Part shown: positions 1 through 12,659 of the stretch, in pieces
Position numbering within the stretch: position 1 is the first letter of the stretch
How the letters are laid out: each line of letters starts with the position of its first letter
DNA from: Terebella lapidaria
Lineage: Eukaryota > Annelida > Polychaeta > Terebellida > Terebellidae
DNA length: 64,000 nucleotides
NCBI GenBank assembly: GCA_949152475.1
Contig: OX424563.1
Span: 23,905,001 to 23,969,000 of the forward strand
Direction of reading: 5' to 3'
Made by a program: the position numbers and the translations under genes
The notes under the pieces: model-generated
Seen by the model: only the letters and a program-made list of their open reading frames with translations
Database searches by the model: none
What the model was told of the DNA's origin: nothing

Positions 1-1940
1 AAATTTGAAAACGAATAGTGACATTTCAAACTTGTATTTCAGAGAAATGGAGCGACCGAAACTGTGTACGTATTGTCACCAAAAATCAAGGACCTTTGGC
101 ACGTTCCTGTCCCATTTTATTGACATTTACCCATTTTTATGTGAGGTCTTGTCATTCTGAAGGTCAACTCCGAGAAGGACTTTGAGAAAAGTCCTTTGTT
201 GTCATCATTCGTAATAAAGACATACTAAGACATCTATATATGAAAATATATCTTACATGTAGTCTTCACACACAATATTTAAGCAACTGCCTTCGAAAAC
301 AGGCAATATTTTTTAAGAACTATATTTCATATTAAACATGTTAAATTTACTCAACGACACGTACTCACATCAAATGTTATGTCTGCAACCCAGTCTTTTG
401 CGAAATTTTGCTTATTTGAACAGGCGGTTCACACGTAAATAGGCGGTTCACAGGAACTGTATCCATCACACGCAGATGTAAACAAAGCATAAAAGTGCAA
501 GATGGACTGACAATTCCACGCACACCACCGTATATCACTGATTATCTTCTCATAACAACACTATATATACATATAAAAACTGGAGAATGTACTCGATGTG
601 GACTTTTAAGGGCAATTTGAGCATTTGTTTACATTCGGGTTTGATGGATGCACTTCCTTTGTTATATACAGAACTGGCATAGAATGTGTGTTAAAACGGA
701 TGTAAACTCGGACGGACTCTAATCGTCAAAACCAATGTGAGCACTTTTTGTTGTCTTGTATTAGACGATTTTCAATAAAATTTAGTTTTGAAAAAAAATA
801 TTGCATACATTCGAAGGTATGCAGTTGATTTAAAAATGCAGGACGGCTCCAGCGGTTGAAAAAGTAGTTAAAGAATAAAGCATCCAGAATACACAAAGGA
901 TTGCGTTTTCATTTACAACGCAATCCAACCAATCTTCGCAGAATAAAAACATTTCAACATTGCTGAACATCCCTTCTCTTGACACTGCAGGGGCTTCTCC
1001 GCCTCCAATTACAGGGACCACTGGCAAGAATCCCATCTGATAAATGATAATAAGTATGATTTATTTGAATACCAAGAATAGAACCTGGAATAGAAAGTAC
1101 CCGATATGTAATAAAAGTGAAAGTGCTTCTAAACTGAATTTGCTTCAAACCTATTATGATGGCGCAGTGTGTAAGGGGTAGCAGCACCATGCGACAAGGG
1201 AAGCTTTATGTGTGACAATGTTCCGTAAAGGGTATCAGGTGCAACGAAAATTTTACCATGATTCCGACATATAAATCGCAATATATACATCACATGATTC
1301 ATGAAACACAAATATGATGCTTGTATTTTGATCTTTGACTATAACACATAACAGAAGTGACAAATTTTCCAATATTGCTGAGTAAATATATTGTCATCAC
1401 TGTTCAGAAACAAACAGCCCTCATTTTCAGCACATATATCATCAACACTGGTAAGCAACCGACTGCTGTATGAAGGTTTTTTTTACTAAAACTCACTCTT
1501 GCTGAAGTTTTGGTTCGTAAGCACGTGTTTGTCTAGTTTGTTAGTCGGTAAAGGGAATCAACACCGCGTAGGGTGTATCATTAAACATCGCGTAGGGCAT
1601 TCATAGCGAAACAGTTCTACGCCCGTGTATAGGGGTACCTATTTCACGGAGATGCTGATGTATCACATTTATTAACAAGGAAAATTTACCATTCATCAAC
1701 CGGCAGTTGACGACACAGCGGCCGATCCTCCACCGTATTCGAGTCCCCATGGTCGCATGCAGTCTGGGCATCCTCTGGTTCGAAACGATATAGTCCTGCA
1801 CCACATTCTCCTGCTTCTACCACTGCGTCTTTGTCATTGCTATCGCACTCCATCACCAATTATCCGTCACTTTCGCTCGCACTGTCAAAAAATCTGCCAT
1901 TGTCAATAGAAGATGTCTGAAACCCTCAATGTCGTAGAAG
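1..1940. other. AT-rich stretch without recognisable gene
   Basis: Only short unsupported open frames are present on either strand. I see no domain, repeat end or RNA structure that I can name. Short direct repetition of a CGCGTAGGG word occurs near 1565-1600. Confidence 0.5.
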
Positions 1941-1942
1941 AT

Positions 1943-2143
1943 GTCTGCCTTAACTTACGTTATTGGTCACGTGACCCAAACTAGAATTGCCATGAAAATT
2001 TTAGGCTATTTTGGAAGGGGTACCTATGTAATTCAATATCTCGAAATCTATCGTTTGTATTTGTAAAATTGGTTGTAATTCATAAACAACTATTCATATT
2101 AGACTAAATGAAAATCACTTCCATCAGCGAGCTACTAGGTCTT
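1943..2143 (+). repeat. Copy of a dispersed repeat, inverted relative to 13375-13580
   Basis: Read in the opposite direction, 13375-13580 aligns with this stretch over about 200 bases. Shared blocks include CACGTGACCCA, TTCAATATCTCGAAA, TTGTATTTGTAAAATT, AACTATTCATA and GCTACTAGGTCTTT. The copies are diverged. They may be the ends of one long element or two independent insertions. No coding sequence is visible. Confidence 0.6.
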
Positions 2144-2600
2144 TAATGTACACATATGAGAGCAGTTAAAACTCGCGGTGAGAATACTATTGCCATTATG
2201 TTAGGGTTCATTAGTAGACTTGGAAATTGGATAACGGACTCGCTTCTGATTCCTTGGAATACTTCATACTTCACTTTGATTCCATGTTTATGATATCCGC
2301 ATACATATACATCATGTACATGGTGTCATTGTTTGCCATATGTCTAGGGTGATGTCTAGGCAATTACTTGAGCATATCACAGTCTGATATCTGGCATCAT
2401 GTATCTGATTATATTACTCTCCAAACTGATATGTTCGTGTCTTTGAATGTAATCTTCTGTATATTGGTTCTTGGCTATACTCCTTAGAAAGTGAATCATT
2501 AAATATTGTTTTGTGGATAAAATTCACCGAACACAATTGAGACCATGGTGTACTTTTTGTCATAGTAGTACTTTCGGAATCCTCACAAACCCAAAATACG

Positions 2601-2720
<120 letters not shown>

Positions 2721-2845
2721 TCATTTATTTCGCATCACTAATGCGCACAATACTCACATAGGTTTATACACAAATAGACACATAAACATACCAAAAATGC
2801 ACAATATTTTCTGAAATGTACAATATCTTCCAAATTAAATCGGTT

Positions 2846-3575
2846 TTACATAGGTTTTAGGTCCCTCCATTTTTCTAAATACAAATCTAACTTCAGGTTT
2901 TTTCTTGCTGTTTCTTCTTCAATTCTACGATAGTTATTGATACAATTAATAACGCCTTTTCCTAAGGGTAAACAGTTATTTAATTTGCAAGTGTAGATAT
3001 ATCTTTTGGCAATTAAGTATAATAAATCATATATTGTCGTAGGGGATCGTATTTGATCTAGTAATATTTCTCTACAATTACATTCGTGAAAATCATTACC
3101 AAATTTAGATAAAATACTATGAAATTCAAACCAGAATTTTACAACGCAGTTACATTCTAAAAACAAGTGTAATAATGTCTCACCTTTTTTTTTTACAAAA
3201 CGAACATTTTGGCGTAACTACAATACATATTTTAAATAGGAAGGCATTTACAGGCAAAACGTTGTGTAATAGTCTATACTGTAAATATAGTAGATTTGTT
3301 GAAACCGTGAGAGTATATAACTTCCTAAAATACATTACCCAGTCAGTATCCAATATGACGACATTAAAGGATTTAGACCAGAAATTTTGTGGTGTTCTTG
3401 GTATTTCTACAATTTTTTTCACAATGTTTGGATATACGAATTTACATACTTTATCAGCTTTTGTAATGGACGTGAGTTTATTTCCCCCCTCCAAATTTTT
3501 CGAATCAATTCCATTGTCTTTGACCAGTATTTTCCACGATTTTGGTATTGCTGATATAACACTATAGAAATGCAT
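2846..3575 (-). pseudogene. Tx1/L1-like ORF2, C-terminal domain
   Basis: Two frames (3575-3180, then 3166-2846) together give the region beyond the reverse transcriptase. It contains a Trp-rich stretch and then a Cys/His cluster reading CSFCKKKRETLLHLFLECN, with the C..C....H....C spacing of the zf-RVT/L1 C-terminal zinc-binding motif. It ends with a basic tail and a stop at 2846. The frame changes close to the cluster, near 3175, next to a run of T (A on the coding strand), which is a typical slippage site. The family assignment rests on this cluster and on its position after the RT. The region contributes to RNA binding in this group of elements. Confidence 0.8.
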
Positions 3576-3739
3576 AAAATTTGTTTCTATTCTGTAAATT
3601 CGGAAAAAGTCATAAATTCACCATCTTTCAACAAATCTTCTATATATTTAACTCCTTTGACATACCAATTCGGGAAAAAAATTACTTTGTTGTTCACTCT
3701 TATGTGGGAGTTATACCAAATAAATTGATTTTTTATCTT

Positions 3740-4700
3740 CTAGGGTGTATCCACAATAGGTTCGAAAGAGTAGTCAAACCATGCGGTGATTACATTTTTG
3801 ATGAAATCGTATTGCAATAAATTCAGAATTGAACGTATACTAGTATGAAGATTACTTCCAAGAATTTCTGATATGTCAATGTGGTCTGGTATACATATTT
3901 CGAAAAATTGTTTCCATTTTCCAGGTTTATCTGTGAACAATCGTTTCACCCAGCCTATTTTCAGGGCAGTATCGTGAGATGCGATGTGCGTTATTGCCAA
4001 ACCTCCATAATTTCTGGTATTGTACATAACATTCCGTTTTATTTTATCCGGCTTACCGTTCCATAAAAAGGTAGATATCAAAGAAATTACATTTTCTATA
4101 TAAGTTGCCGTAGGAGTGGGCAATACTGATAACAAAAAGGTCAGTTTGGACATCAAAAGTGATTTAATAATTATACTTTTTCCAAATAACGTCAAATCTC
4201 TTTGTTTCCATATATTAATGAGCGTATCCATTTTGTTCAGTATTGGTCCAAAGTTCAACAGCATAAGGTCTTCATGAATCGGAGTTATTTTAACCCCTAA
4301 GTATTGGACAGGTTCTGAAGTCCAATTCAGACCTAGCGATGGACAAACATTGCTCAACATATGTCTATTGGAGCCAAATGGCAATACATACGTTTTGTTC
4401 GTATTGATTTTCAAACCAGATATTTTCTGAAACTCAGCAAAATCTTTAAACAAATGTCTGATGGAATATTCACAATAATGTATTGTTATAGCAGTATCAT
4501 CAGCATATTGGCTGATTTTATGTGTTCCCGGTTTGTATCCCTCTGATGTCTGGATTACCCCTCCTTATCCGAGCAGATAATATTTCTACACATATGATGA
4601 ATAAATATGGAGATAGTGGACATCCTTGTCGCATTCCTCTGCCAAGTTTGAAAAAAGAAGAATACCAGCCATTGTTGAGTATACAACTATGTATATATGT
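3740..4700 (-). pseudogene. Tx1/L1-like ORF2, reverse transcriptase motif B to thumb
   Basis: Motif B reads GMRQGCPLSPYLF at about 4600-4640. The catalytic box reads YADD at 4496-4507 and is intact. It is followed by GLKINTNKT and the block YLGVKI. Further on, FLWNGKPDKIKR and NYGGLAI are hallmark thumb/connection motifs of L1 and Tx1 elements. A frameshift lies between motif B and YADD, since the two are in different frames. Downstream the frame stays open for 237 codons to 3740. The enzyme would copy the element RNA at the nicked target. This copy cannot, because of the frame breaks. Confidence 0.88.
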
Positions 4701-4715
4701 ATATATTATTTTGAC

Positions 4716-5579
4716 CTAATTAATTGTAGTATGACCGAAGTTGAGCATGCTGAGGCTTTTCATAACAAATTCCCACTCAAGAAGGTCAAAAGCTTTTTCA
4801 AAATCTATAGTAACGAAAAGCCCAGTAATATCATTCTCATCACAATAGTCCATTAAATTTAGAATATTTATAATATTTTCACCAATGTACCTGCCCTTTA
4901 TAAAACCAGTCTGATCAGGATGTATGATATCGGACAGGTGTCGTTTTATCCTATTTGTTATGGCTCCAGTAAGAAGTTTAAAGTCGGTATTGAGTAGTGA
5001 GATGGGGCGCCAGTTTTTCAAACGTAACATATCTTTATCCTTCTTAGGTAATAGCGTTATTATCCCTCGTCTCTGTGTTATGGATAATTTACCACTGGAA
5101 ATCGCATGATTGATTGAAATTATTAAATATAATTTCACTTCGTTCCAGAATGTTACATAAAATTCTTTAGGAATACCGTCAATTCCAGGCGTCTAATCGT
5201 TTTTCATGTTCTTCAAAACAGTTTTCAATTCGTTCTCGTTTATTTGGATATCGTCCTTAGATTGATCATGTTCCGGTATTCTATTGTGTAAATTTCTTTG
5301 ATCAAAAAAAGTTCTATTAATTCCAATTGTTACTGGGCACTGCCAGTCTATATTTATAGAAGTGTAAAGATTTCTATAGTATTCGGCTTCCTCATTTAAT
5401 ATGTCATCATTATTGGTTATAATACGTCCCGAGTCTGTTTGTAAACGAGTAATATTTTTTCTATTGTAATTTCTTTTTTCCAGATTCAAGAAGTATTTCG
5501 AGGATTTTTCCCCATCCTCGTGCCACTTTTGCTTACACGTCAGAATTGTCCCATCTGTTGTATATTTTATCAATGTCAT
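4716..5579 (-). pseudogene. Tx1/L1-like ORF2, RT N-terminal half
   Basis: The frame contains KWHEDGEKSSKYFLNLEKRN, a signature of the region just before the RT in L1/Tx1 elements. It then has LLPKKDKD, WRPISLLN and the motif A box IDFEKAFD. One in-frame TAG at about 5190 splits it into two open pieces (5579-5193 and 5138-4716). This falls just before PGIDGIPKEFY, where the family usually has a lysine codon, so a single substitution probably created it. After motif A the frame closes at 4716, and motif B is reached only by reading through that stop. Confidence 0.88.
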
Positions 5580-6084
5580 CTTTTACTTGCTGGATATATA
5601 ACAGTGTATCAGAGTTTTGAGTTAACGCGTAATCTGATTGTAATCTATTGAGACTTCTCTCAAGTGCCTGAAGTAGGTTTCTTTGACATTTCTTTTTATA
5701 GGAACTGTATTGTATACTTTTGCCCCGGATATTCATTTTTATTGTATCCCACAGTAGCTGGGGGTCTACACCTTCGTTCATTGCTGCAGTTTCTTTGATT
5801 GTTTGTTTAATCTGTTCAATATAGTTATCGTCGTTGAGAAAATAACAATTCATTTTCCAAAAACCCTTCCCGCGTATGTTTTCTTTGAAGCTGAATATGG
5901 CTTTTACGAACGAATGGTCACTTTGGTATCCTGGTATTATCTCGCAATTCTCACATGAGCCATACAACCCACATGAAACTAATATGTAATCCAAGCGCGT
6001 GAAAACAGGATAAGGTGGTTGTGTGTGGAAGGTAAACATTTTTTTCGATGGGTGTTTTTTTTCTGTATGTGTCCAAAATGTCAA
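5533..6084 (-). pseudogene. Tx1/L1-like ORF2, endonuclease C-terminal part and linker
   Basis: RLDYILVS and IIPGYQSDHS match the last conserved blocks of the apurinic/apyrimidinic endonuclease of LINEs, with the SDH catalytic histidine box intact. A linker of about 100 residues follows and leads into the RT-proximal region in the next frame, overlapping it by about 45 bases. The endonuclease nicks genomic DNA to prime reverse transcription. The piece is out of frame with the N-terminal piece at 6286-6606, so at least one indel lies between 6084 and 6286. The intervening sequence still reads ICGDFNH in another frame. Confidence 0.85.
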
Positions 6085-6285
6085 ACTCTTCCATATAGTT
6101 TTGCGTAACTGTCCTGGCCTTTATGTTGGCATGATCAGATCTACCACCTTGTTTATCTAGAATGGGATTCAGTATATGATTAAAATCGCCGCATATAATG
6201 CGATTGTCATTGGGAATATTTTCAATAAGCTCATATAAATTGCAGAAAAAAGATGGACTGTCGTGGTTTGGACCATATATATTAG

Positions 6286-6606
6286 CTACGTAATCCTTTT
6301 TCCATCAATGGTAATATCAAGGATGACAAATCGGACCTTTGGATCTATAAATTTATCATGTATTTCTTTGTTGCACCTGGGGTTAAATAAAATCATCACC
6401 CCTTGAGCATTGGATTTTCCATGAGAAAATATCATGTCTCCCTGAAAATCATTTTTCCACGTATTTTCACTATCGGCTGTTGAGTGGCTTTCTTGTATGC
6501 ATATAATGTCATATTTATGTTCTCGAATCCATTCAAACACTTTTTGCCGTTTACTTTTGGATTGCAATCCCCTCACGTTCATGGTGACGATCCCAATACT
6601 ATCCAT
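6286..6606 (-). pseudogene. Tx1/L1-like ORF2, endonuclease N-terminus
   Basis: The protein starts MDSIGIVTMNVRGLQSKSKR and contains DIICIQESHS. These are the classic first two blocks (N-V-RG and the catalytic glutamate box QE-H) of the LINE apurinic endonuclease. The ATG at 6606 is the likely ORF2 start because it directly precedes the first block. The frame closes at 6286, where the ANIYGPN-like block continues in another frame. Nothing upstream (6607-7060) resembles an ORF1 or zinc knuckle, so the element is either 5'-truncated or its ORF1 has decayed. Confidence 0.88.
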
Positions 6607-7149
6607 TTTGACTATATATCTGAGATATGTTTCCTATATAATCTCCAAATACGTGATGGTACCCACAGATCTTCGAATAACGTATTGGTATTTCCTGGTA
6701 GCTGCATGTAATAATCCTCGACAGCCAAGATTAATAAATCGATGCGTTTCTGAGGAACAGTTGTGCCTAATAGAAGCTGATGCTAAGGGTCTTTATTATC
6801 TGATGAATATCGAGTTCATTGCAATTTGTCACTTTCGTAATTAAACTTTAACATATTACGAAAAATTCGAGCTGCAGTGGGTTGTTTTTTTTAGGTAAAG
6901 CCATCCGCCAAATTCCGTGAACTCGGGAATACCGCTCGATTGCAAGCAATGAGACGGGCTGATGGACAGAGCTACCTTGCTCCTGATGACCTTTCTCCTG
7001 GTGTTCTGCTAATAGGGTACTTACGCAGCAAGACACCACAGGACATTCTATACCCGGGCCTGTTCTAAAATGTGGTCACTGAGACACAATTTTTCATTCT
7101 CACACCTCAAATATTGAATACTTACTTTATGACGGTTCCCAAATTGATG

Positions 7150-8645
7150 CCAGTGTGTCTCTGGATAAACTATTTGGTCAGGCTTTGGTCATATTGCAAA
7201 AATGTTGTATTTCACGTTTGTTATTGACGTCATCAAAATCTGACTGTATTGGTGGTAATAGATTGATACATACATTCATACCACTGAGTAGGTGTCACTG
7301 CTGGCGGACGTTAAATTTGTCCCTGAGGATACCATAAACTCAGTAGCCTTCTGGCTTGTGATTAAGTACTTATGTGCTTGTCATATAACCGTTCAATAGG
7401 GTTTGTCTCGTAATTCTAAATAATTTCATAGGTTGTTGGACAGGCACTAATTCCACCAGGTGCACAGTAGAAACAAGTACATTTAACACACTGTCTGCCC
7501 CGAATTACGCCAGTGTGTCTTTGATAAACGTTTAGGTAAGGCTTTGTTTGTATTGCAAAAGGTTGTATTTTACGTTTGTTATTGGCATCCTCAAAATCTG
7601 ACTGTATTGGTGATAATAGATTGTTAATTACATTTTATCCACACATTAGTCCGAACATTAGTGGGAATATTATCACTCAACTTAGAGTGCACTTTTCTAC
7701 CTTATGGTATGGTAAAGATAAACCTATTACCACCAATACAACTAGATTTTGGTGACAACAACAGCAAAAATAACACTTCGAAGTAGAACCAAGGCGCGAC
7801 CAAATAGTACTAGATATAAGTGATATAGTTTATCTGATCTTATATTGCTAGTCCTGATGTGCTAGTCCTAGTCCTGATGTGCTCTGTGCTCTTGTGACCA
7901 GTGATAGAGATGACTTATACGTGTAAGTATTACCACCAATGCAGCCAAATTTTGATGATTCCAATGACAAACATAAATACATTTTGCAATAGAAACAAAG
8001 CCCGACCAAACAGTTTATTAGAAAACAAACTGGCATCATCAGGGGCAAAGTGTGTCAAATGTAGTTGCTTCTATGCTGTATACCTAATGGAATTAGTATA
8101 CAACTGCCCAACAACCTATGAAAATGCTTTAGAAATCTGAAACAAGCTCCATGGAATAGATATATGACAAGTACCTAATCAAGAGCCTAAAGGCTACTGA
8201 GTTGATGGTATCCTCGGGGACAGATTTAATGTCCACCAGCAGTGACACCGGCTCAGTGGTATGAATGTAAGTATCAATCTATTACCAACAATACAGCCAA
8301 ATTTTGATGATTCCAATGACAAACATAAAATACATTTTGCAATAGAAACAAACCCGACCAAACAAATTATTAGAAGACACACTGGCTTCATCAGACAAGT
8401 ACATAAGTACCCAATCACAAGCCTAAAGGCTACTGAGTTGATGGTATCTTCGGGGACAGATTTAATGTCCACCAGCAGTGACACCGGCTCAGTGGTATGA
8501 ATGTAAATATCAATCTATTACCACCAATACAGCCAAATTTTGATGATTCCAATGACAAACATAAAATACGACTTGCAATAGAAACAAAGCCCGACCAAAC
8601 AGTTTATTAGAAGACACACTGGCATCATCAGTATGTTGTAGGTCA
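7150..8645. repeat. Mosaic array of a ~0.37 kb monomer, in two opposed orientations
   Basis: One monomer contains, in order, CAGTGTGTCTTTGAT, TTTGGTCGGGCTTTGTTTC, ACGTTTGTTATTGGAATCA, TGTATTGGTGGTAATAG, GTGTCACTGCTGG and ACTCAGTAGCCTTTAGGC. Forward copies lie at about 7155-7640. Reverse-complement copies lie at about 7720-7810 (degenerate), 7905-8260, 8261-8500 and 8501-8640. Some units are full length and some lack about 130 bases, so spacing is irregular. Apparent ORFs (such as 8194-8484) are by-products of the repeat. Single copies occur at 15900, 27760/29290 and 35390, and a scrap near 49610, so the unit is mobile or widely amplified. Confidence 0.8.
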
Positions 8646-9715
8646 CATGTAGCACTGTAATGAAAATTACTGGTATAATATATTCTTATATTACTGGTTT
8701 TATATATTCATGTTTCATATAACAGCAGGATCACACATGGAACTAGAAATAAGTGATGTAGTTTATCTGATTTTATATTGCTAGTCCCGATGTACTGGAG
8801 TACCAAATTTTATTATTTGGCAATAATACAAATATATATAATTTACAAGATACAATACAAGTATGAATGGCAAGTTGCATGGCATACGGAAACATACACA
8901 TATATTATAAGTATTCTAGTTAGATATGTATCATTATTGCCGAGGAAAGCACAAAAAATGTCGATGCCCATAGTGCAGTAACTCCACGAATTTTTAATGC
9001 AATATCGATGATATTATGTTGCCCAACATATTGTCATATGCAGAGTCCCAGCTTCCCGTTGTACATTGTATATATAAATGGCCACGACAACAATTTCCCA
9101 TCGTGAAAAACCTTCATCAGTGTAATCATTGGACGAGCAGTATAATAACTTCCAAGAAACCATCTCATGATACATAAACATGTCAGTGTGGTAATAGAGT
9201 GTAGTAATACAGCGGTGATCCTACCCCCTCCATAGCCAATGATGTCAAATTATGGATAGCGTTCCTCAAGCCAGCTTGCCTGAATTAATGAATGTCAACC
9301 TGGAGAATTTAATAAAGATGATGGACTGGATAATTTGGATGAGTAAGGGCAGAGATATGGAACTACGCTGCATACTGACTTGGCAAGGGCTTCTAAATGG
9401 GAGAAAATTAGAAATTTGCATATTGAAATATATCGTTGGCATGCATTGGCAAAAGAGAGACTATTGGCGGTGAGCGATATGACCGTAATTACATCACCAT
9501 GGTGTATAGATAATGGGGATATATGGTGCATTATGATAAGTGCCATCTCAAGCATATGAGTTGTTATGGTAGGTATCAATGTCGCCGATTTTGTATAGTA
9601 CGATTTGCTGACTTGGAAATTATTGATCTCAAGTTTCCTTTCCACATACAATATTGATACATGAAATACTGATCATGTCAAGTTTGAAGTGATGGGAAAA
9701 TAAATAAAACACAAG
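8646..9715. other. No recognisable gene
   Basis: AT-rich sequence with short unsupported frames. The 118-codon minus-strand frame at 9295-9651 shows no motif that I recognise. Confidence 0.4.
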
Positions 9716-9717
9716 TT

Positions 9718-9890
9718 CAGCCCATTCGTGATTCTGCATTATGCGTAAATTTGAACGCGCCGACAATGTTGATGTTGTTGGACTGATCTGAGTCCAAAAC
9801 ACTTGTGATCAACGAGTTGAATCTAACAAGAACATTGCGCGGACATGCCACTTGCCTGTGTTGGTCAAACAACAATATTTACATAAAATA
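9718..9890 (+). repeat. Direct repeat, first copy
   Basis: About 170 bases starting AGCCCATTCGTGATTCTGCA and ending in a GTTGGTCAAACAACAATATT box recur at 12196-12362 in the same orientation with only scattered differences. The closing block, TGCCACTTG..GTGTTGGTCAAAC, is also part of family R described at 35300-36290. Confidence 0.8.
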
Positions 9891-10753
9891 AATCAAACAA
9901 AATTTCACCGTAGAAGATACTTTCTGTCCGGGTGGAACTGGAACCAAATTTTTCCATTCACAGGACACATACACTGTATATCAACGTATTGATAGCTCAT
10001 GGCGGGACCACAACTGCGGAAAGATCTCGGGTCTCAAACACATTTTGCAATGTAATTATTAGATATATATAACTAACCACTTTTAAAAAGGAAAGTTGTT
10101 CTGAAACTTCTCACAAAGCCAGTTGGCTCAAGCAAATCAGATCCCATGCACTGTTGGTCAAATAACAATATTTGAACTCCTTTAGATCATAGATTTCGCC
10201 AACAAACTACCAAAGTGTTAATCCATCACACACGTCTGTCATGGAATGTTAGTTAGCTTCATCCTCCGATGAAAGGATGAAATTGGTACTCAAACTGTGA
10301 TACCCCTGAGGGGCGAATTCTAATCAATGACAATTGGACAGGTTTTTCCTGCAAGAGATATGTTGTTCTACAGCACTGTTCCTGAGAAAGGTTCCAATCA
10401 ATTTAAAACTCTTCCCTGGTGGCTCAATATATGAGTTCAATCTAAATCAATGGCTATATTGTTTTCACTGAGTTCAAATCTAACTATTCAGAAGGTATTC
10501 TTCTCACGTGGATACATATATGCGATGACACCATATCCCACATCGCAGTGATACCTCATTAGCCACATAGCCTAGAAAATGCTGTGAATCAGAAATATAA
10601 ATACCCACAGACAATGTCCCAATGTTTATTATATGAATAAAATGAATAATAATATATGACTAGATGTACTCTTTGAACTGGACATACAACTATCTGAATG
10701 ACATAGCCAACTGTGATACTATATGGGCGAGTCACTACTATAGCAACAAACTA
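9891..10753. other. No recognisable gene
   Basis: AT-rich sequence between a direct repeat and a MITE. I see only short frames and no element ends. Confidence 0.4.
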
Positions 10754-11790
10754 GGCCACACCAATATATAGAGTTGGTCGATGGAATCGCCGCCCCTGAA
10801 AATTCATTCTCAAAATTTCAGTAAAAAAAATCGCCGCACCAATTTTGGGCTAATGAAATCCATCGACAACTTAGTTTTTGCCCCAAATCAAAATCACAGT
10901 TTGAATTCATCCAAATGGTTGTCAAAAATCGCATTTAAAGAGTATCGACGTTTCCAGAGGAACTGTTTGAATCATTGTGTGCCAACACTACACAGGATAA
11001 CCTGTAAGCAAAAAATATCTACATTTTGGGCCTTTGGCACCGCTCCGGGCTCGTTTGCCTGGCGTGAAATGTTGATATACATGATTTTAACAGAATATAG
11101 TTTAAAGTTTAGTTTAAACGTATTTATTCTAATTGGATTGCAAAAATCTTCCGGAGTTTAATTAATAGTATCTTGGGATAGATAATTCTAAAACGTATAC
11201 ATCTATATATCTACCTATAGTTATTTGAACACAGCAGGACAGTTTGGATTTTTACTCAGTAATACTGCAATACTGCGTTATTTTAGACAAAATTTAATTG
11301 TATCATCAAAAACATGACATGTAATTCAACATGACACATTGAAAACCGTTCACAAATTTCTAAACTATTTACTGTGCAAAAAGGCAAAAAATACATAATG
11401 AATTGTTCATTTACTAAAATTTACCCGTACAACCTCTATATAGAAGGGTTAACAGTGAAGAGAACAGGTTATAATTGGTTTAAATGATCCTAGTTTCCCG
11501 CCAAACTGGCCAATTTATATTTTTAAAGGTCATGATGGTCGAACACACTATCAAAATAAGCGGCAAATACATAACTTATCATTTAAAATAAAACCCCTCG
11601 CACGAATTTTGGCAAACTAAATTCCAAAGACAGAAATTGTTTGTAAAAAAAAATATATCGCTCGCACCATTTTTCAAGTGAAATATTCCAAAGACAAAAA
11701 ATTTAGTATTAAATGTAAAAAAATGTCGCTCCCACGTACGATTTTTCTCGGACAAAAATCCATAGACCAACTTTATAAATTGGTGTGGCC
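10754..11790. mobile_element. hAT-like MITE with GGCCACACCAA terminal repeats
   Basis: The left end reads GGCCACACCAATATATAG and the right end is its near reverse complement, CTTTATAAATTGGTGTGGCC, with about 30 bases of terminal inverted repeat including an adjoining GTTGGTC.ATGGA block. Flanks (CAAACTA left, CAAACGTA right) resemble a duplicated target with one indel. The interior is non-coding. A motif beginning TCGC.C.CACGATTTT recurs at about 60-70 base spacing near the right end (11595, 11658, 11725), and inverted equivalents lie near 10785-10850. Similar TAGGGCCACACC ends are, as I recall, seen in non-autonomous hAT elements. Superfamily not proven. Confidence 0.65.
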
Positions 11791-12195
11791 CAAACGTAGT
11801 TCGGAAGGTTGTCACTCATGGGAACGAGGCACGGAAACGCTGCATCATCAAGACTTGTTGATTATAAGTGTTGATCCCCATCAAGTACGCATTGTTGAAA
11901 GTTTCCTTCAGGTCAAGGAAAGTCGATAGTATTCATTTGCTCATGATCAACGTTATAACATACTTTATAATAACAAATTATTGTATTATGCCTATATTCA
12001 TGGCAATTTCGTTATGCAAACAACTGATGTGTACTGATGTTCATGGTTACATTCTTGTAACCTGAAGTACTTCTTAAACCGATACTAATTGTTATTATTG
12101 TTCCACGCCAATCCACGGATATATCCGTCATGAAGTCATATGTGTAGTACCTGAGTTTATCACCTCATCTTTTCTTGCTGAAATAAACTTTTTGT
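11791..12195. other. No recognisable gene
   Basis: Short unsupported frames only; flanked by the MITE and the second copy of the 9718 repeat. Confidence 0.4.
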
Positions 12196-12450
12196 CAGCC
12201 CATTCGTGATTCTGCATTACGGGTAAATTTGAACGCGCCGACAATGTTGATGTTGTTGGACAGACCTGAATTCAAAACACTTGTGATCAACGAGTTGAAT
12301 CCAGCAAGAACATTGCACGGAGATGCCACTTGCATGTGTTGGTCAAACAACAATATTTACATCGGTCGGAAGTTGACTTGACCCACACAATATTGCAGAA
12401 TTAATCCATCACGGATGTTTTCCTAATAATGTCCAGGCTTCGCCGAAGTC
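12196..12450 (+). repeat. Second copy of the 9718 repeat, running into a family R fragment
   Basis: 12196-12362 repeats 9718-9890. From about 12345 it continues into the family R blocks TTGACTTGACCCACACAATATT and TTAATCCATCACGGATG, which also occur at 36100, 44240, 47580 and, inverted, 57850. Confidence 0.7.
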
Positions 12451-12659
12451 AACCCACCACAGAGCTGACTTGTTAATACTTCACAAATATATGTATTCTC
12501 AGTATGACAGGACATGAACTTCATATCGTTCATTTACAATGACAAATAAGTGCTTAGCTAGTTGACGACATACGGTCATGATTCAACGTTGTGTAAAAGT
12601 TCGATGATATCCACCATTTGATTATGGTGCTGCAGTTTCCATTTCACTACAGCAAGTAC

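Noticed and set aside
3175-3567. 130-codon plus-strand frame
   Set aside because: Antisense shadow of the LINE C-terminal domain, whose minus-strand reading has family motifs.
7150-8645. CRISPR-like array
   Set aside because: Units are hundreds of bases long, variable and in both orientations, and the window is eukaryotic.
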